Positions 50,529-59,860 of a stretch of 64,000 bases of DNA are shown here, one piece after another. The translations under genes were made by a program, and so were the position numbers. The first letter of the stretch is position 1; every line of letters starts with the position of its first letter. The DNA is from a virus. The notes under the pieces were generated by a model. It saw only the letters and a program-made list of their open reading frames with translations. It searched no databases and was not told the DNA's origin. The stretch is from the IMG/VR virus record IMGVR_UViG_3300009160_000029, positions 1-64,000 of that record. One strand, given 5' to 3'.

Positions 50529-51751
50529 AACAATTTAATGAATACCTTGTAGAATCAGTTAATGCTCATATGGAGCATTTAGAAGACTTAGTCTTTAATG
50601 AAGGATTATCAGGCACTAAAAAAGCTATTAATTTCCTTTATGATTTAAGAAAAATGCTTCAAGGTAAGTCTACAAGTAAATTAAAGACCACAGTTAAATG
50701 GGATGGTGCTCCTGCTATTTTCGTAGGAATAGATCCTAAAGATAAAAAGTTTTTCGTTTCAACTAAGTCTATTTTTAATGCAACACCAAAAGTATATAAA
50801 TCTGTGAAAGAAATACAACAAGGTGAAGAGAATAAAGATTTAAGTAATAAACTTATTACAGCATTTGAAGAATTTTCTAAAGTAGTTAAGTCAGGCATTT
50901 ATCAAGGTGATATAATGTTCACAAAAGATACTTTAAAGAAAACTTCAATTGAAGGTGAAAGTTATATTACATTTCATCCAAATACAATTGTATATGCGAT
51001 ACCTGCAAATACAGCATTAGCAAATACTATATCAAAGGCAAATATAGGTGTAGTATTTCATACAACTTATAAAGGATCTTTAGGTAAGCTTACAGCTGAG
51101 TTTGGACAATCAATTGTAGATAGATTTAAAAAGTCATCAACTATATGGGTGGATGATGCAACTTATAAAGATGTATCAGGATCTGCTACATTTACTAAAG
51201 CTGAATTATCAAATTTAGATGCATTGCTTGAGAGAGTAGAGAAACTTTTTTCTAAAATCAATAATAAAGTTATAACAGATATTCAAGCTGATAAAGAATT
51301 ACTTGAACTAATTAAAATATATAATAATTCTAAAATTAAAGAGGGTGAAAAAATAACAAACGTAAAAGCACATGTTGCTGGTTTATTTCATTTTATACAC
51401 GATCGTTATCAAGCAGAAATAGATAGTAAGAAAACAGATAAAGCAAAAGATAGATACAAGGCTGAAAGAGAAAAAGTTTTAAAGTACTTTTCAGCTCATA
51501 AACAAGAAGACATTATAGGAGTATTTGATCTTACAAATGCTATTGCCGATGCTAAAAAGATTATTATAGCTAAGATGAATGAAGCATCAGAAATAGGTAC
51601 TTTTTTAAGAACAGATAAAGGGTTTGTTCCAACAGGAGTAGAGGGTTTTGTAGCTATTGATAAAGTAGGAAATGCTATAAAAATCGTTGATAGACTTGAG
51701 TTTTCACGTGCTAATTTTTCACCAGATATATTAAAAGGTTGGCAAAGATAA
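50525..51751 (+). CDS. KWDG-motif protein (DUF6267-like), ligase-type adenylation pattern
   Basis: 408 residues. LKTTVKWDGAPAIFVGID (54-71) carries K58-W-D-G61, the KxDG motif that becomes adenylated in DNA/RNA ligases and capping enzymes. IYQGDIMFT near 134 could be motif III/IV. The C-terminal part is helical and Lys-rich. I associate it with DUF6267 of cyanophages from memory. No full ligase set is evident. It is co-transcribed with the metallopeptidase. Confidence 0.6.
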   Translation: MKQFNEYLVESVNAHMEHLEDLVFNEGLSGTKKAINFLYDLRKMLQGKSTSKLKTTVKWDGAPAIFVGIDPKDKKFFVSTKSIFNATPKVYKSVKEIQQGEENKDLSNKLITAFEEFSKVVKSGIYQGDIMFTKDTLKKTSIEGESYITFHPNTIVYAIPANTALANTISKANIGVVFHTTYKGSLGKLTAEFGQSIVDRFKKSSTIWVDDATYKDVSGSATFTKAELSNLDALLERVEKLFSKINNKVITDIQADKELLELIKIYNNSKIKEGEKITNVKAHVAGLFHFIHDRYQAEIDSKKTDKAKDRYKAEREKVLKYFSAHKQEDIIGVFDLTNAIADAKKIIIAKMNEASEIGTFLRTDKGFVPTGVEGFVAIDKVGNAIKIVDRLEFSRANFSPDILKGWQR

Positions 51752-51762
51752 ACACTAAAACT

Positions 51763-51770
51763 ACTAAATA
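51763..51770 (+). promoter_or_regulatory. Putative late promoter ACTAAATA upstream of 51802 gene
   Basis: ACTAAATA lies 31 bp before the ATG, in the 50-bp gap after the KWDG gene. Confidence 0.6.
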
Positions 51771-51801
51771 TAGCATATAATACGGATGGATAACTTGAAA
51801 C

Positions 51802-54108
51802 ATGAAGACAATAAAACAACTATTATCGGAATTACCGAACAAATCTCTTATATTTGCATTCGGTCGCTTTAACCCACCAACAGTTGGGCACGAACTTTTG
51901 ATCTCAAAAGTTGAAGCACTTTCAAAGAAAACATCAATCCCATATCGTATTTACACAACAGCTACTCAAGACAAAAAGAGTAATCCATTATCTCAAAAAG
52001 ATAAAATTAAGTATATGGAAAAGTCTTTTCGTAATGCTCATATCTATGCTGCGAAAGGAAACATTATACAATTATTACAAAGTTTTGAGAAAGAAGGAAT
52101 TAAAGAAATTCATTTAGTTGTTGGTAGTGATAGAACAAAAGAATTTGAATCTCTTTTAAACAAGTATAATGAAAGAGAGTATAACTTTAGTAAAATAGAA
52201 ATTCATTCAGCAGGAGAAAGAGACCCTGATAGTGATGATGCTGATGGTATGTCAGCAAGTAAGATGAGAAGTGCAGCATCTAAAGGAGATTATAAATCTT
52301 TTGAAAAAGGTGTCACTAAAAAACTTACAGACATTGATACTAAAAAAATGTATAATGATGTTCGTAAGGGACTGGGTTTAAAAACAGAATCTTTTGAAAT
52401 TAATATTTCAAATAATCAAAACGAATTAAGAGAAAAATATTTTAAAGGTGAAATATTTAAAGTAGGAACAACAGTTAAAGACGATAAAGGAGTGTACGAA
52501 ATTATGGACAGAGGAACAAACTATATAACAGTTATAAACGAAAATGGAGAGTTAAGCAAGAAATGGCTTGATTCAGTAAAGGAAGTTATTACAGATATGA
52601 ATTATAAAAACGAAGCTAAAGACGAACATCAAATTTCTTATAAAGGATTTACAACTTCTAATTTTGAAATTGTTCCTGAACTAAAACCAATTATTGAATC
52701 AGTAATTTCATCTGAAACAGATTCAGTAGCAATTATTAATGCACTCAAATCAATTGATGAATCACTAAAATTTTATAAACAAAATAAAGATATATTTCAA
52801 GTTCCTTTAATGAAAGGGATAGATGCTTTAAATAATATAGATCATGCAGTGTCAGGTATAGTTGCTGATTTAGTTTTAAAACTTCCAAAAGGTACATTTA
52901 AAGAAACATCAATCACTGAAGCATCTGATAATCCATTTAACTTCACATCAGCTGATAAAATTAAAATAGCAAGAATTATAGCTGGTGCTTTAGGAATAGA
53001 TAATCCTGAGAAAATGTCTAGCCCTGAACAATTAATTAATCTAGGATTAAGAAAATTAAGAACAAAAAGAATTACACCTGAATTATCTGATGTAGTAAAT
53101 CAAATGTTAAAAACAGCAGATATGTTAGATGTTAAGTATGATAAAAAATTATTACCACAAGCAATGCAAGAAGCAACTGGTGATAAACAAGAAAGAATTA
53201 CAACATTAAAAGACAGAGTGTCAGCTCTTTTAGCAAAATTAGGTAAAATTAATCCTGCTGATGAGGATGCTAAAACTCAAATGGCAATTATTAAATCTGA
53301 TATAGCAACAGCTAGATTAAGATTACAAGGATTACAAAGTAAAGAAGCTGTAGATGTACTGGGACCATTGGGTTCTATAGATATACAAAATGATCCAATT
53401 ACACCAGCGATTATGCCATCTTTTATGAAGTTTGGCGAAGAAGTAGAAAATTTAAAAGAAATGAATAAGTACACTGTCAAAACAGTTGTAAAAGATCCAG
53501 CAACAATGGCAGGTGGTGAGAAAAGTGAGAATAAAGAATTATCAAGAGTTGTTTTCGCTAAGACACCAGATGATGCAAAAGAAAAAGTTAAAAAAGTATT
53601 AAAGACTACTGGATATTCAGTTTTATCTCAACAAATAATTAAAACTGAAACAGTAAAAGAAGAAGAGTTAAAAGAAGCAGGTGCAGGTCTTTGGGCAAAC
53701 ATACAAGCGAGACGTGAAAAAGGATTAAGACCAAAACGTCCAGGAGAAGAAGGATATCCTAAAACTTTAGACATTGAATCAAAAGAAAATGAAAAAGATG
53801 AAGAAGAAAAAGAATTAAAAGAAAAAGATAAAAATGATCCATGTTGGGTAGGTTATAAACAAGTTGGAATGAAAAAGAAAGATGGAAAAGAAGTTCCAAA
53901 TTGTGTACCTGAGTCAACTAAATTAGAATCTGTTTTAACTTTAATACGAAGAATTAAAGAACAAAAAAAGACTATGTTAGTTGCACGACCAAATAATTTA
54001 ATGAAAGCAGGACAAGAGAGAGTAGTAAGAATTCCTGTAAGTAAGTGGCAAGACTATCGTAAAAAAGGATTTATACAAGCAGAGGAAAAAGATAATGAAA
54101 ACTCTTAA
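51802..54108 (+). CDS. NMNAT/cytidylyltransferase-like virion protein
   Basis: 768 residues. Residues 15-170 form an HIGH-type nucleotidyltransferase: GRFNPPTVGH (21-30, with Thr in place of the first His), VVGSDR (106-111) and GMSASKMR (149-156). The rest is long and helical. Near the C-terminus two modules known to me from marine phage structural proteins are present: GLWANIQARREKGLRPKRPG and DPCWVGYKQVGMKKKDGKEV, then NCVPE. The late promoter and these modules suggest it is a virion component. Substrate is unknown; NAD or CDP-type cofactors are possible. Confidence 0.7.
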   Translation: MKTIKQLLSELPNKSLIFAFGRFNPPTVGHELLISKVEALSKKTSIPYRIYTTATQDKKSNPLSQKDKIKYMEKSFRNAHIYAAKGNIIQLLQSFEKEGIKEIHLVVGSDRTKEFESLLNKYNEREYNFSKIEIHSAGERDPDSDDADGMSASKMRSAASKGDYKSFEKGVTKKLTDIDTKKMYNDVRKGLGLKTESFEINISNNQNELREKYFKGEIFKVGTTVKDDKGVYEIMDRGTNYITVINENGELSKKWLDSVKEVITDMNYKNEAKDEHQISYKGFTTSNFEIVPELKPIIESVISSETDSVAIINALKSIDESLKFYKQNKDIFQVPLMKGIDALNNIDHAVSGIVADLVLKLPKGTFKETSITEASDNPFNFTSADKIKIARIIAGALGIDNPEKMSSPEQLINLGLRKLRTKRITPELSDVVNQMLKTADMLDVKYDKKLLPQAMQEATGDKQERITTLKDRVSALLAKLGKINPADEDAKTQMAIIKSDIATARLRLQGLQSKEAVDVLGPLGSIDIQNDPITPAIMPSFMKFGEEVENLKEMNKYTVKTVVKDPATMAGGEKSENKELSRVVFAKTPDDAKEKVKKVLKTTGYSVLSQQIIKTETVKEEELKEAGAGLWANIQARREKGLRPKRPGEEGYPKTLDIESKENEKDEEEKELKEKDKNDPCWVGYKQVGMKKKDGKEVPNCVPESTKLESVLTLIRRIKEQKKTMLVARPNNLMKAGQERVVRIPVSKWQDYRKKGFIQAEEKDNENS

Positions 54109-54394
54109 AGACTTTTTAACAGAACAAAAGCAAGAACTACCAAAACCATTTATTGAACAAATAAAAAAGTACACGTATCATAACGATCACTTTAAAGCAA
54201 GAGCATATATTGCTACATTAATGGGAAATAAAAGACTTGCTAAATTATATGATTCACTAGAAAAACTACATGATGAATATTATAGTTATTTTGGAAATGA
54301 TGTAATTGATCTTCGATCAAAAATTGAAGTAAATTTAAAAAATGATATAAAAAATTATTATTCCAATTGGGAAGAAGTAATTAAAGCATTATAA
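54095..54394 (+). CDS. Small helical hypothetical protein
   Basis: 99 residues, overlapping the previous gene by 14 nt. KTLKDFLTEQKQELP start resembles the N-terminal tags of other late proteins here. Helical throughout. Unknown. Confidence 0.55.
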   Translation: MKTLKDFLTEQKQELPKPFIEQIKKYTYHNDHFKARAYIATLMGNKRLAKLYDSLEKLHDEYYSYFGNDVIDLRSKIEVNLKNDIKNYYSNWEEVIKAL

Positions 54395-54408
54395 AAAAGG
54401 AAACAAAA

Positions 54409-55044
54409 ATGAAACACAATTTAGCTGTGTTTACATTATGTTTTGTTATCGGCTTATTTGCCTTGAATCGAGTGTCTTTGGCACAAACACAAACAAATAC
54501 GAGTGGAAGTAATACTGCTATTACAGGTGGTTATTCTTCAACATCTAATTCAACTTTTCAATCAGGTTCATCAAGCAACACTACATCGACAACGTCGAAT
54601 ACAACAAATGCATATAGTGGTGATACAAGAGTGACTGCTCCAGCAAATGCTCCGAGTATGTCAGCTTATTCACAAGACTTATGTTTAGTGGGTTATTCTG
54701 CTGGTGTATCTACATTTGGTTTAGGTGTCACTGGTGGATCTTATTCATCAGATTTAAATTGCGAAAGAATTAAACTTTCTAAAGTATTAAATGATTTAGG
54801 AATGAAAGTGGCAGCAGTTTCTATACTATGTCAAGATCCTAGAGTATTTTTTGCGATGGAACAATCTGGAACTCCTTGTCCATTTGAAGGAAAGATTGGT
54901 GCTGAAGCGAATGCAGCATGGTTAAAATATGACAAGTTAAGACCAGACTATAATCAGTATGTTGATAAGCTTGTTGTAATTGAAAATGCACGTAAAGAAG
55001 AAGAACTTAAGAAGTTAAATGGAGGAACTACTGAAAAAAAGTAG
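54409..55044 (+). CDS. Exported protein with conserved Cys-rich domain
   Basis: 211 residues. Signal peptide KHNLAVFTLCFVIGLFALNRVSLA, cleavage after SLA. A Ser/Thr/Asn-rich linker (to about 80) precedes a domain with SQDLCLVGYSAGVSTFGLGV, DLNCERIKLSKVLNDLGMKVAA, LCQDPRVFFAMEQSGTPCPF; four Cys may pair. The charged C-terminus is cytosol-like. I recall this domain in many marine phages. Function unknown. Confidence 0.65.
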   Translation: MKHNLAVFTLCFVIGLFALNRVSLAQTQTNTSGSNTAITGGYSSTSNSTFQSGSSSNTTSTTSNTTNAYSGDTRVTAPANAPSMSAYSQDLCLVGYSAGVSTFGLGVTGGSYSSDLNCERIKLSKVLNDLGMKVAAVSILCQDPRVFFAMEQSGTPCPFEGKIGAEANAAWLKYDKLRPDYNQYVDKLVVIENARKEEELKKLNGGTTEKK

Positions 55045-55114
55045 TTTCCAACATTGCTGATAATAATGCAAGTACGAGCGATAACGATGATAATTCAACA
55101 AAAGGAGAATTCTC

Positions 55115-55183
55115 ATGGCGATACTTATTGTTATTATTATTATTTGTTGGGGTGCTTATTTAACATTTTTTAAGAAGAAGTAA
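55115..55183 (+). CDS. Membrane micropeptide, 22 aa
   Basis: ATG 55115 is 7 bp after a full aaaggag site. One transmembrane helix AILIVIIIICWGAYLTFF and a KKK end. Similar to the 57533 micropeptide in size and form. Confidence 0.5.
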   Translation: MAILIVIIIICWGAYLTFFKKK

Positions 55184-55186
55184 GCT

Positions 55187-55447
55187 ATGCCTAGAAAAAG
55201 AAAAAGGCAAAGACTTTCAGCTTTAGAAAAATTAAAAAAGAAAGCACCTAAGATACCAGACTTTACTTGTCCTGATATAGACCATTTAATTAATTATGTG
55301 GAAGATCTTGATATACTTAAACGTGGACAATTAACTTATTTTAAACGACGTATGGAAGCTTTAAGAAGTGCCAACGATGGTTTAAGAGATAGTGGTATAT
55401 ATTGGTATGATAGAATGAAAGAACATTTAAACGAAGATGAAAAATAA
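55187..55447 (+). CDS. Small basic hypothetical protein
   Basis: 86 residues, N-terminus RKRKRQRLSALEKLKKKAPK, then helical with two Cys-free acidic blocks; overlaps the next gene by 11 nt. Not recognised. Confidence 0.55.
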   Translation: MPRKRKRQRLSALEKLKKKAPKIPDFTCPDIDHLINYVEDLDILKRGQLTYFKRRMEALRSANDGLRDSGIYWYDRMKEHLNEDEK

Positions 55448-57248
55448 ATTATTAAAAACTGATTACAAAAAACTAAGGATATCTTTATTCTTAGTATCGT
55501 TATTGTCATGTCTTTTTATTAATACAGCATACTCACAAACATCTACAACTACTGTGACAGTAAATGGTAATACAACCACAACTACAGTGACAACTAATAC
55601 ACCAGTTAGTTCCACTGTAGTTCCAAATACTCCAAATTTTGGTGACATAACAACTAATTCTACAGTGTCACAACAAACTCAAACAACAGTTGCAGAAGCA
55701 AATAAAAATTCTGGAAACTTATTTTCAGGAACTAATTTCTGTAATGGTGGATGGACTGGTACACAAATTACAAATAGTCCATCAGGACAGACTAGCGATT
55801 TAGGTTGTAATTATTTAACAGGTAAGGGTCAGTCAACTTATGCTGAAAATAGTTTAATACTTACAGATAAAGGAATATCTAAAATAGAACAAAATTTAGG
55901 ATTTACTCAATCAGCATCAGCATATACTCATCATTTCTGGAATTGGGAAACTAATGTCAATATGTCCCATTCAGTAATTAATAATGATACTGGTGGAACA
56001 ATTACACAAAATAGAGTAATATCAGGAAATAGAAGTATTAATAATGGTAATCCAGGAATAAAAAGTTTAGATAATATTAGTATTGGAGCAAATAGTGCGT
56101 CAGGATATACATCTAAGATAAGATTTGATTTATGGACACCGCAATATAACGGAACTTGGGTGGGTGTTGATATTTCTCAACCTAATTTAAACATTACATA
56201 TACAGGTTTAACAATCACAGTATCAGTTCCTGTGATAACAAGCATAACTACAGTCGAAACTTGTCAATCATTAGGCACTTGTTATGTACCAGCAGTTATT
56301 GAATTGCCTACATTTTTAGCTCCAACAACAGGTGGTACAACAACAGAATTAATTACTGAAGAAAAAATTAAAGAAATATTTAAAGAAGAATTTATTAAAG
56401 TAGGTCTAACTGCAACAGATATTGGTATGACTAATTTAGATTATAAAGAAATGGCTACTCAAATAAACACAACAGCTATGGCTGATATGAAAGAAGCAAA
56501 CCCATCTATTTTTGGACCAGCAACAGATGTTGGTGTAGGTGGAAAAAGTGTTGGAACTACAACAGAACCAGCACCAATTATATCATCACCAATTACATCA
56601 TCAACTTCGACAATGAATACAACAAGTGACGATAAACCTACAATAAAGGAATCATCAAATGTCAGTTCAAACTCAGAAACAACTACAAAAACGTCAAGCG
56701 AAACAACTACAAAAACGTCAAGCACGACAACTGAAAAAACAGAAACTTCTACAGCTAAGTCTACTCCAAGCGAAAATACGAAAACAGAAGGATCGTCGTC
56801 AAAGACGTCATCATCTGAAAATGTATCGAATGAAAAGGGAAGCACTACTGCGTCAGGGTCTATTAATACCAGCAATGCTACTCCAAAAGATGAAAAAATC
56901 AGCGTAAGTGTAAAAGCTGCAGTTGACAAAGTTGAAAGAGAATTAAAAAGTATAGGTGATAAAACAAAAGCAATACAAGAAATTAAAATTGATGGGATTA
57001 AAGCAGGTGCTCCAAATTTAGGAACTTATGAGAATCGTGCTTTTTACGAACCTAAATATTATAATGGAGTACCAAATCCAGATTTTTATTTACAAGCTGA
57101 TATAGCACAAAAGCCAGTTTATGCAAATGTGACGTTAGCAGCATATACAAATAATGATCCAATTGGAAAACAACAAGCAGCAATGCAAGAAATTCAAGAT
57201 GAAATGAATGATATAATTATTCAACTTGAACAACTAAAAAGGAAATAA
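55437..57248 (+). CDS. Large exported Ser/Thr-rich protein
   Basis: 603 residues. Signal peptide LRISLFLVSLLSCLFINTAYS with cleavage after AYS. Residues 40-290 are beta-rich with HFWNWETNVNMSHSV; 320-345 contain a helical EEKIKEIFKEEFIKVGL; 400-475 are low complexity (ETTTKTSSETTTKTSS); the C-terminal ~110 residues have an NLGTYENRAFYEPKYYNG motif and a final coiled coil. Perhaps a periplasm- or surface-located lysis or envelope protein. Unknown. Confidence 0.62.
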   Translation: MKNKLLKTDYKKLRISLFLVSLLSCLFINTAYSQTSTTTVTVNGNTTTTTVTTNTPVSSTVVPNTPNFGDITTNSTVSQQTQTTVAEANKNSGNLFSGTNFCNGGWTGTQITNSPSGQTSDLGCNYLTGKGQSTYAENSLILTDKGISKIEQNLGFTQSASAYTHHFWNWETNVNMSHSVINNDTGGTITQNRVISGNRSINNGNPGIKSLDNISIGANSASGYTSKIRFDLWTPQYNGTWVGVDISQPNLNITYTGLTITVSVPVITSITTVETCQSLGTCYVPAVIELPTFLAPTTGGTTTELITEEKIKEIFKEEFIKVGLTATDIGMTNLDYKEMATQINTTAMADMKEANPSIFGPATDVGVGGKSVGTTTEPAPIISSPITSSTSTMNTTSDDKPTIKESSNVSSNSETTTKTSSETTTKTSSTTTEKTETSTAKSTPSENTKTEGSSSKTSSSENVSNEKGSTTASGSINTSNATPKDEKISVSVKAAVDKVERELKSIGDKTKAIQEIKIDGIKAGAPNLGTYENRAFYEPKYYNGVPNPDFYLQADIAQKPVYANVTLAAYTNNDPIGKQQAAMQEIQDEMNDIIIQLEQLKRK

Positions 57249-57251
57249 ACA

Positions 57252-57488
57252 ATGATAGATAAAATAAAAGCAAATTTAAAAGAGATAATCGCTACAGTAG
57301 CAATTATTGGTACAATCGGTGGTGGTTTTATCAAGTATGGTGAAATCATGAGTAAGATTGATAGCATTGATCCAGCAAAAGCAAGCGAGATGAGAAAAGA
57401 ATTTGCTGTTCTACAAAAAGAAGTAGATTTAATTAAAGTGCAAATTAAAGAATTACGACAATTAAATTCTAATCCATTAGCAAGATAA
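57252..57488 (+). CDS. Membrane-anchored coiled-coil protein (i-spanin or holin candidate)
   Basis: 78 residues. Short basic start, transmembrane ATVAIIGTIGGGFIKYG (about 14-30), then a coiled coil with EMRKEFAVLQKEVDLIKVQIKELRQL. Topology is like an inner-membrane spanin subunit or an accessory holin. Adjacent to exported proteins and tiny membrane genes, but no endolysin is nearby. Speculative. Confidence 0.45.
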   Translation: MIDKIKANLKEIIATVAIIGTIGGGFIKYGEIMSKIDSIDPAKASEMRKEFAVLQKEVDLIKVQIKELRQLNSNPLAR

Positions 57489-57532
57489 TTAAAGACTTTA
57501 TATTATATAACAATCTTTAACTAAGGAGAGTT

Positions 57533-57601
57533 ATGCTAATTACAATCGGAATGGTTATATTCATTCTCATTATAGCGTATATAATAATAAGTCAAGATTA
57601 A
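57533..57601 (+). CDS. Membrane micropeptide, 22 aa
   Basis: ATG 57533 after aaggagag; a single transmembrane helix LITIGMVIFILIIAYIIIS. Small size makes coding unsure, but the strong ribosome site supports it. Confidence 0.48.
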   Translation: MLITIGMVIFILIIAYIIISQD

Positions 57602-57606
57602 AAAAT

Positions 57607-57852
57607 ATGAAAATAATATTAAACAAAATCGGAATACAACTAAAAATACTTTTCTTTATGTCAGCATTTATTAGTTTATTTTATGTAGGATTACTCCTTG
57701 GAGAGTATCGTGCATTAAGAGATTATTGTTTAGTAGAAAATAAAAAATGTGATATTTCTTCTGTTGTAGAAAAAGGATCTTTTATTACTTTTAGAAATTC
57801 TTCATCTACAACAGACAATATAAAAAAACATTTTAACAACTCGAAAAATTAA
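57607..57852 (+). CDS. Small membrane protein, 81 aa
   Basis: One hydrophobic segment IQLKILFFMSAFISLFYVGLL (about 9-29), then a soluble part with two Cys (41 and 48) and a Ser/Asn tail. The next gene starts right after the stop. Unknown. Confidence 0.52.
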   Translation: MKIILNKIGIQLKILFFMSAFISLFYVGLLLGEYRALRDYCLVENKKCDISSVVEKGSFITFRNSSSTTDNIKKHFNNSKN

Positions 57853-59445
57853 ATGACACCAGTAGATAAAACTAAAAAAGATAATTTGGCTAGAGGAATT
57901 CTTACATACAAAGATTTTAAAAGATTATTAGATATACAGAATTTACAAGGCACTCAAGCATTCGCTCAAAATACTCAAGCAACAATTGATGAAATTGATG
58001 AAGGAATGTTTAAAAATATGGCAATTGACTTACAAGATTTGTCAGCTGATGATTTTTATAATAAGTATAAAATGACGAAAGCAGAAGCAATGCGTAAGTA
58101 TGGTAAAAGCGAATCTGTTATCGATATTCCACAAAAAACTTATTCAAAGTTAGTTTTTGATAATGCTGATACAGAAGAACCAAAATTAAAAGAGTCAGTA
58201 AGAAAAATTATATTAGATCAAATAGAAGAATTTAAAAAGAAAGCACCAGTTATAAAATTTAGTTTAATTGGTTCAATACTTACTAAACAATATAGAGATG
58301 ATGCTGATTTAGATGTTAATGTTCTTTTTGATGTTCCAGAAAATCAAAGAGATGAAAAGAGATTAGAAATTGCTAAATCATTAAGAGATATAAATGGCAA
58401 AACAGTTCCAGGAACTAATCATCCTATTAATTACTTTGTATTAACAGATCCAAAATTAAAAGAAAGAAATGATAATTTAAGTGATGGTATTTTTGATATT
58501 GCGAAAAATGAATTTATTAAAAAACCAGTAGAATTTAAATTTAATCCTGAGAAATACGCAAAAGATTTTGAAGACAAAGTAAAAAGATTAGATGTTGTTA
58601 AAGGTGAATTAGAAAGAGACATAGTTGATTATCAAGATTTAAAACGTTTAGATCCAGACAATGTTGAAAACTTAAAAGGAATCGTTTCGAAGAAGATTGG
58701 TGAAATTATGTCAGGTATTAAAGCATTAGTAGATGCTGGCGATCAAACTATGAAAGATCGTAAAGAAGTTTTTGATGCTGACTTGACACCAGATGAAATA
58801 CGTGAGTATGGCAAGAAGAATGCTTTACCTAAAAATGTTATTTACAAAATGCTTGAGAAATATCATTACTTAACATTCTATAAAAAATTAAAAGAAATAA
58901 TAAAAGATGGAGAAGTTTCTGACTCAGAAATAGCTTCAATAAAAGAATCAAACGATCCTTATGATTCTAAATTTGATTTTGGTTTAGATGATTATGAAAT
59001 GGATTCAATTATTCGTAAGTATGATAATGAAGATCCACTTGAAGATGACGATTATTTGGATATATACGATGATGAAGAATTAGAAGTTGTTGACGATGAA
59101 AACACTACTTATGATGTTCCTACAATTAAAGAAGTTCTTACAAGACCAGAACGTATTAAATCACGTATTCGTTTTGCAAGAACAAAAGGAAGAAGAAATG
59201 CTAAATTACGTCTTGCTTTAAAAAGAGCATCAACAATGGACGTAGTAAATAAAAGAGCAAGAAGACTTGCAATTAATAAAATTAAAAAATTATTATTTAA
59301 AAAGTCACCAGCAAATATGTCAGTTGCTGAAAGAGAACGAGCAGAAAAACGTATAGCAGCATTACCAAAATCTTATATTAATAATTTTGCTATGAAACTT
59401 GTTCCTGTTGTTCGTAAAATTGAAAGAACAAGATTAACAAAATAA
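57853..59445 (+). CDS. Pol-beta-type nucleotidyltransferase domain protein
   Basis: 530 residues. KFSLIGSILTKQYRDDADLDVNVLFD (from about 134) has the G140-S141 and Asp152-x-Asp154 of the nucleotidyltransferase fold. A charged middle and an acidic run (DDDYLDIYDDEELEVVDDEN near 400) follow, then a Lys/Arg-rich C-terminal part (FARTKGRRNAKLRLALKRAS). Marine phages carry similar proteins; it may be virion-associated. The substrate is unknown. Confidence 0.65.
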   Translation: MTPVDKTKKDNLARGILTYKDFKRLLDIQNLQGTQAFAQNTQATIDEIDEGMFKNMAIDLQDLSADDFYNKYKMTKAEAMRKYGKSESVIDIPQKTYSKLVFDNADTEEPKLKESVRKIILDQIEEFKKKAPVIKFSLIGSILTKQYRDDADLDVNVLFDVPENQRDEKRLEIAKSLRDINGKTVPGTNHPINYFVLTDPKLKERNDNLSDGIFDIAKNEFIKKPVEFKFNPEKYAKDFEDKVKRLDVVKGELERDIVDYQDLKRLDPDNVENLKGIVSKKIGEIMSGIKALVDAGDQTMKDRKEVFDADLTPDEIREYGKKNALPKNVIYKMLEKYHYLTFYKKLKEIIKDGEVSDSEIASIKESNDPYDSKFDFGLDDYEMDSIIRKYDNEDPLEDDDYLDIYDDEELEVVDDENTTYDVPTIKEVLTRPERIKSRIRFARTKGRRNAKLRLALKRASTMDVVNKRARRLAINKIKKLLFKKSPANMSVAERERAEKRIAALPKSYINNFAMKLVPVVRKIERTRLTK

Positions 59446-59447
59446 TT

Positions 59448-59801
59448 ATGGTTAAAAAATTTAAAGATTTAAAAGAAGATATTATAGATTTAGTTTGTGA
59501 AACTAGATCATATGATGATTTAATACAAGAAGAATCTGAATATCAAGGTAAGGCTGTGACTTTAAATAAGCCATTTAGAACTTCTGGTGGACCAAAGAAA
59601 TTTGCTGTATATGTTAAAAACAGTTCTGGTAATGTGGTTATAGTTAGATTTGGTGATCCTAAAATGGAAATTAAAAGAGACGATCCAGCAAGACGTAAAA
59701 GTTTTAGAGCAAGACATAATTGTGATACAGCTAATGACAAAACTACACCCAGATATTGGTCATGTTATCAATGGCGTGCAGGGTCAAAAGTAGAGGGATA
59801 A
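59448..59801 (+). CDS. Conserved virion-associated module protein
   Basis: 117 residues. The domain YQGKAVTLNKPFRTSGGPKKF, then VYVKNSSGNVVIVRFGDPKMEIKRD and RRKSFRARHNCDTANDKTTP, WSCYQWR, with two Cys, is one I recall from many marine T4-like structural or prohead proteins. It is a small beta fold. Function unknown. It ends before the late promoter at 59807. Confidence 0.62.
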   Translation: MVKKFKDLKEDIIDLVCETRSYDDLIQEESEYQGKAVTLNKPFRTSGGPKKFAVYVKNSSGNVVIVRFGDPKMEIKRDDPARRKSFRARHNCDTANDKTTPRYWSCYQWRAGSKVEG

Positions 59802-59806
59802 ACTGT

Positions 59807-59814
59807 ACTAAATA
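59807..59814 (+). promoter_or_regulatory. Putative late promoter ACTAAATA upstream of 59861 gene
   Basis: ACTAAATA 6 bp after the previous stop and 46 bp before the next ATG; the ATG is preceded by aaggatat. Confidence 0.6.
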
Positions 59815-59860
59815 GAGTTTGAAGGCACATAATACAATATAATAACAATAAGGATATAAA

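Noticed and set aside
56459-56929. Frames on the minus and the alternative + frame inside the 55437 gene
   Set aside because: They follow the low-complexity Thr/Ser/Lys repeats only and have no ribosome sites.
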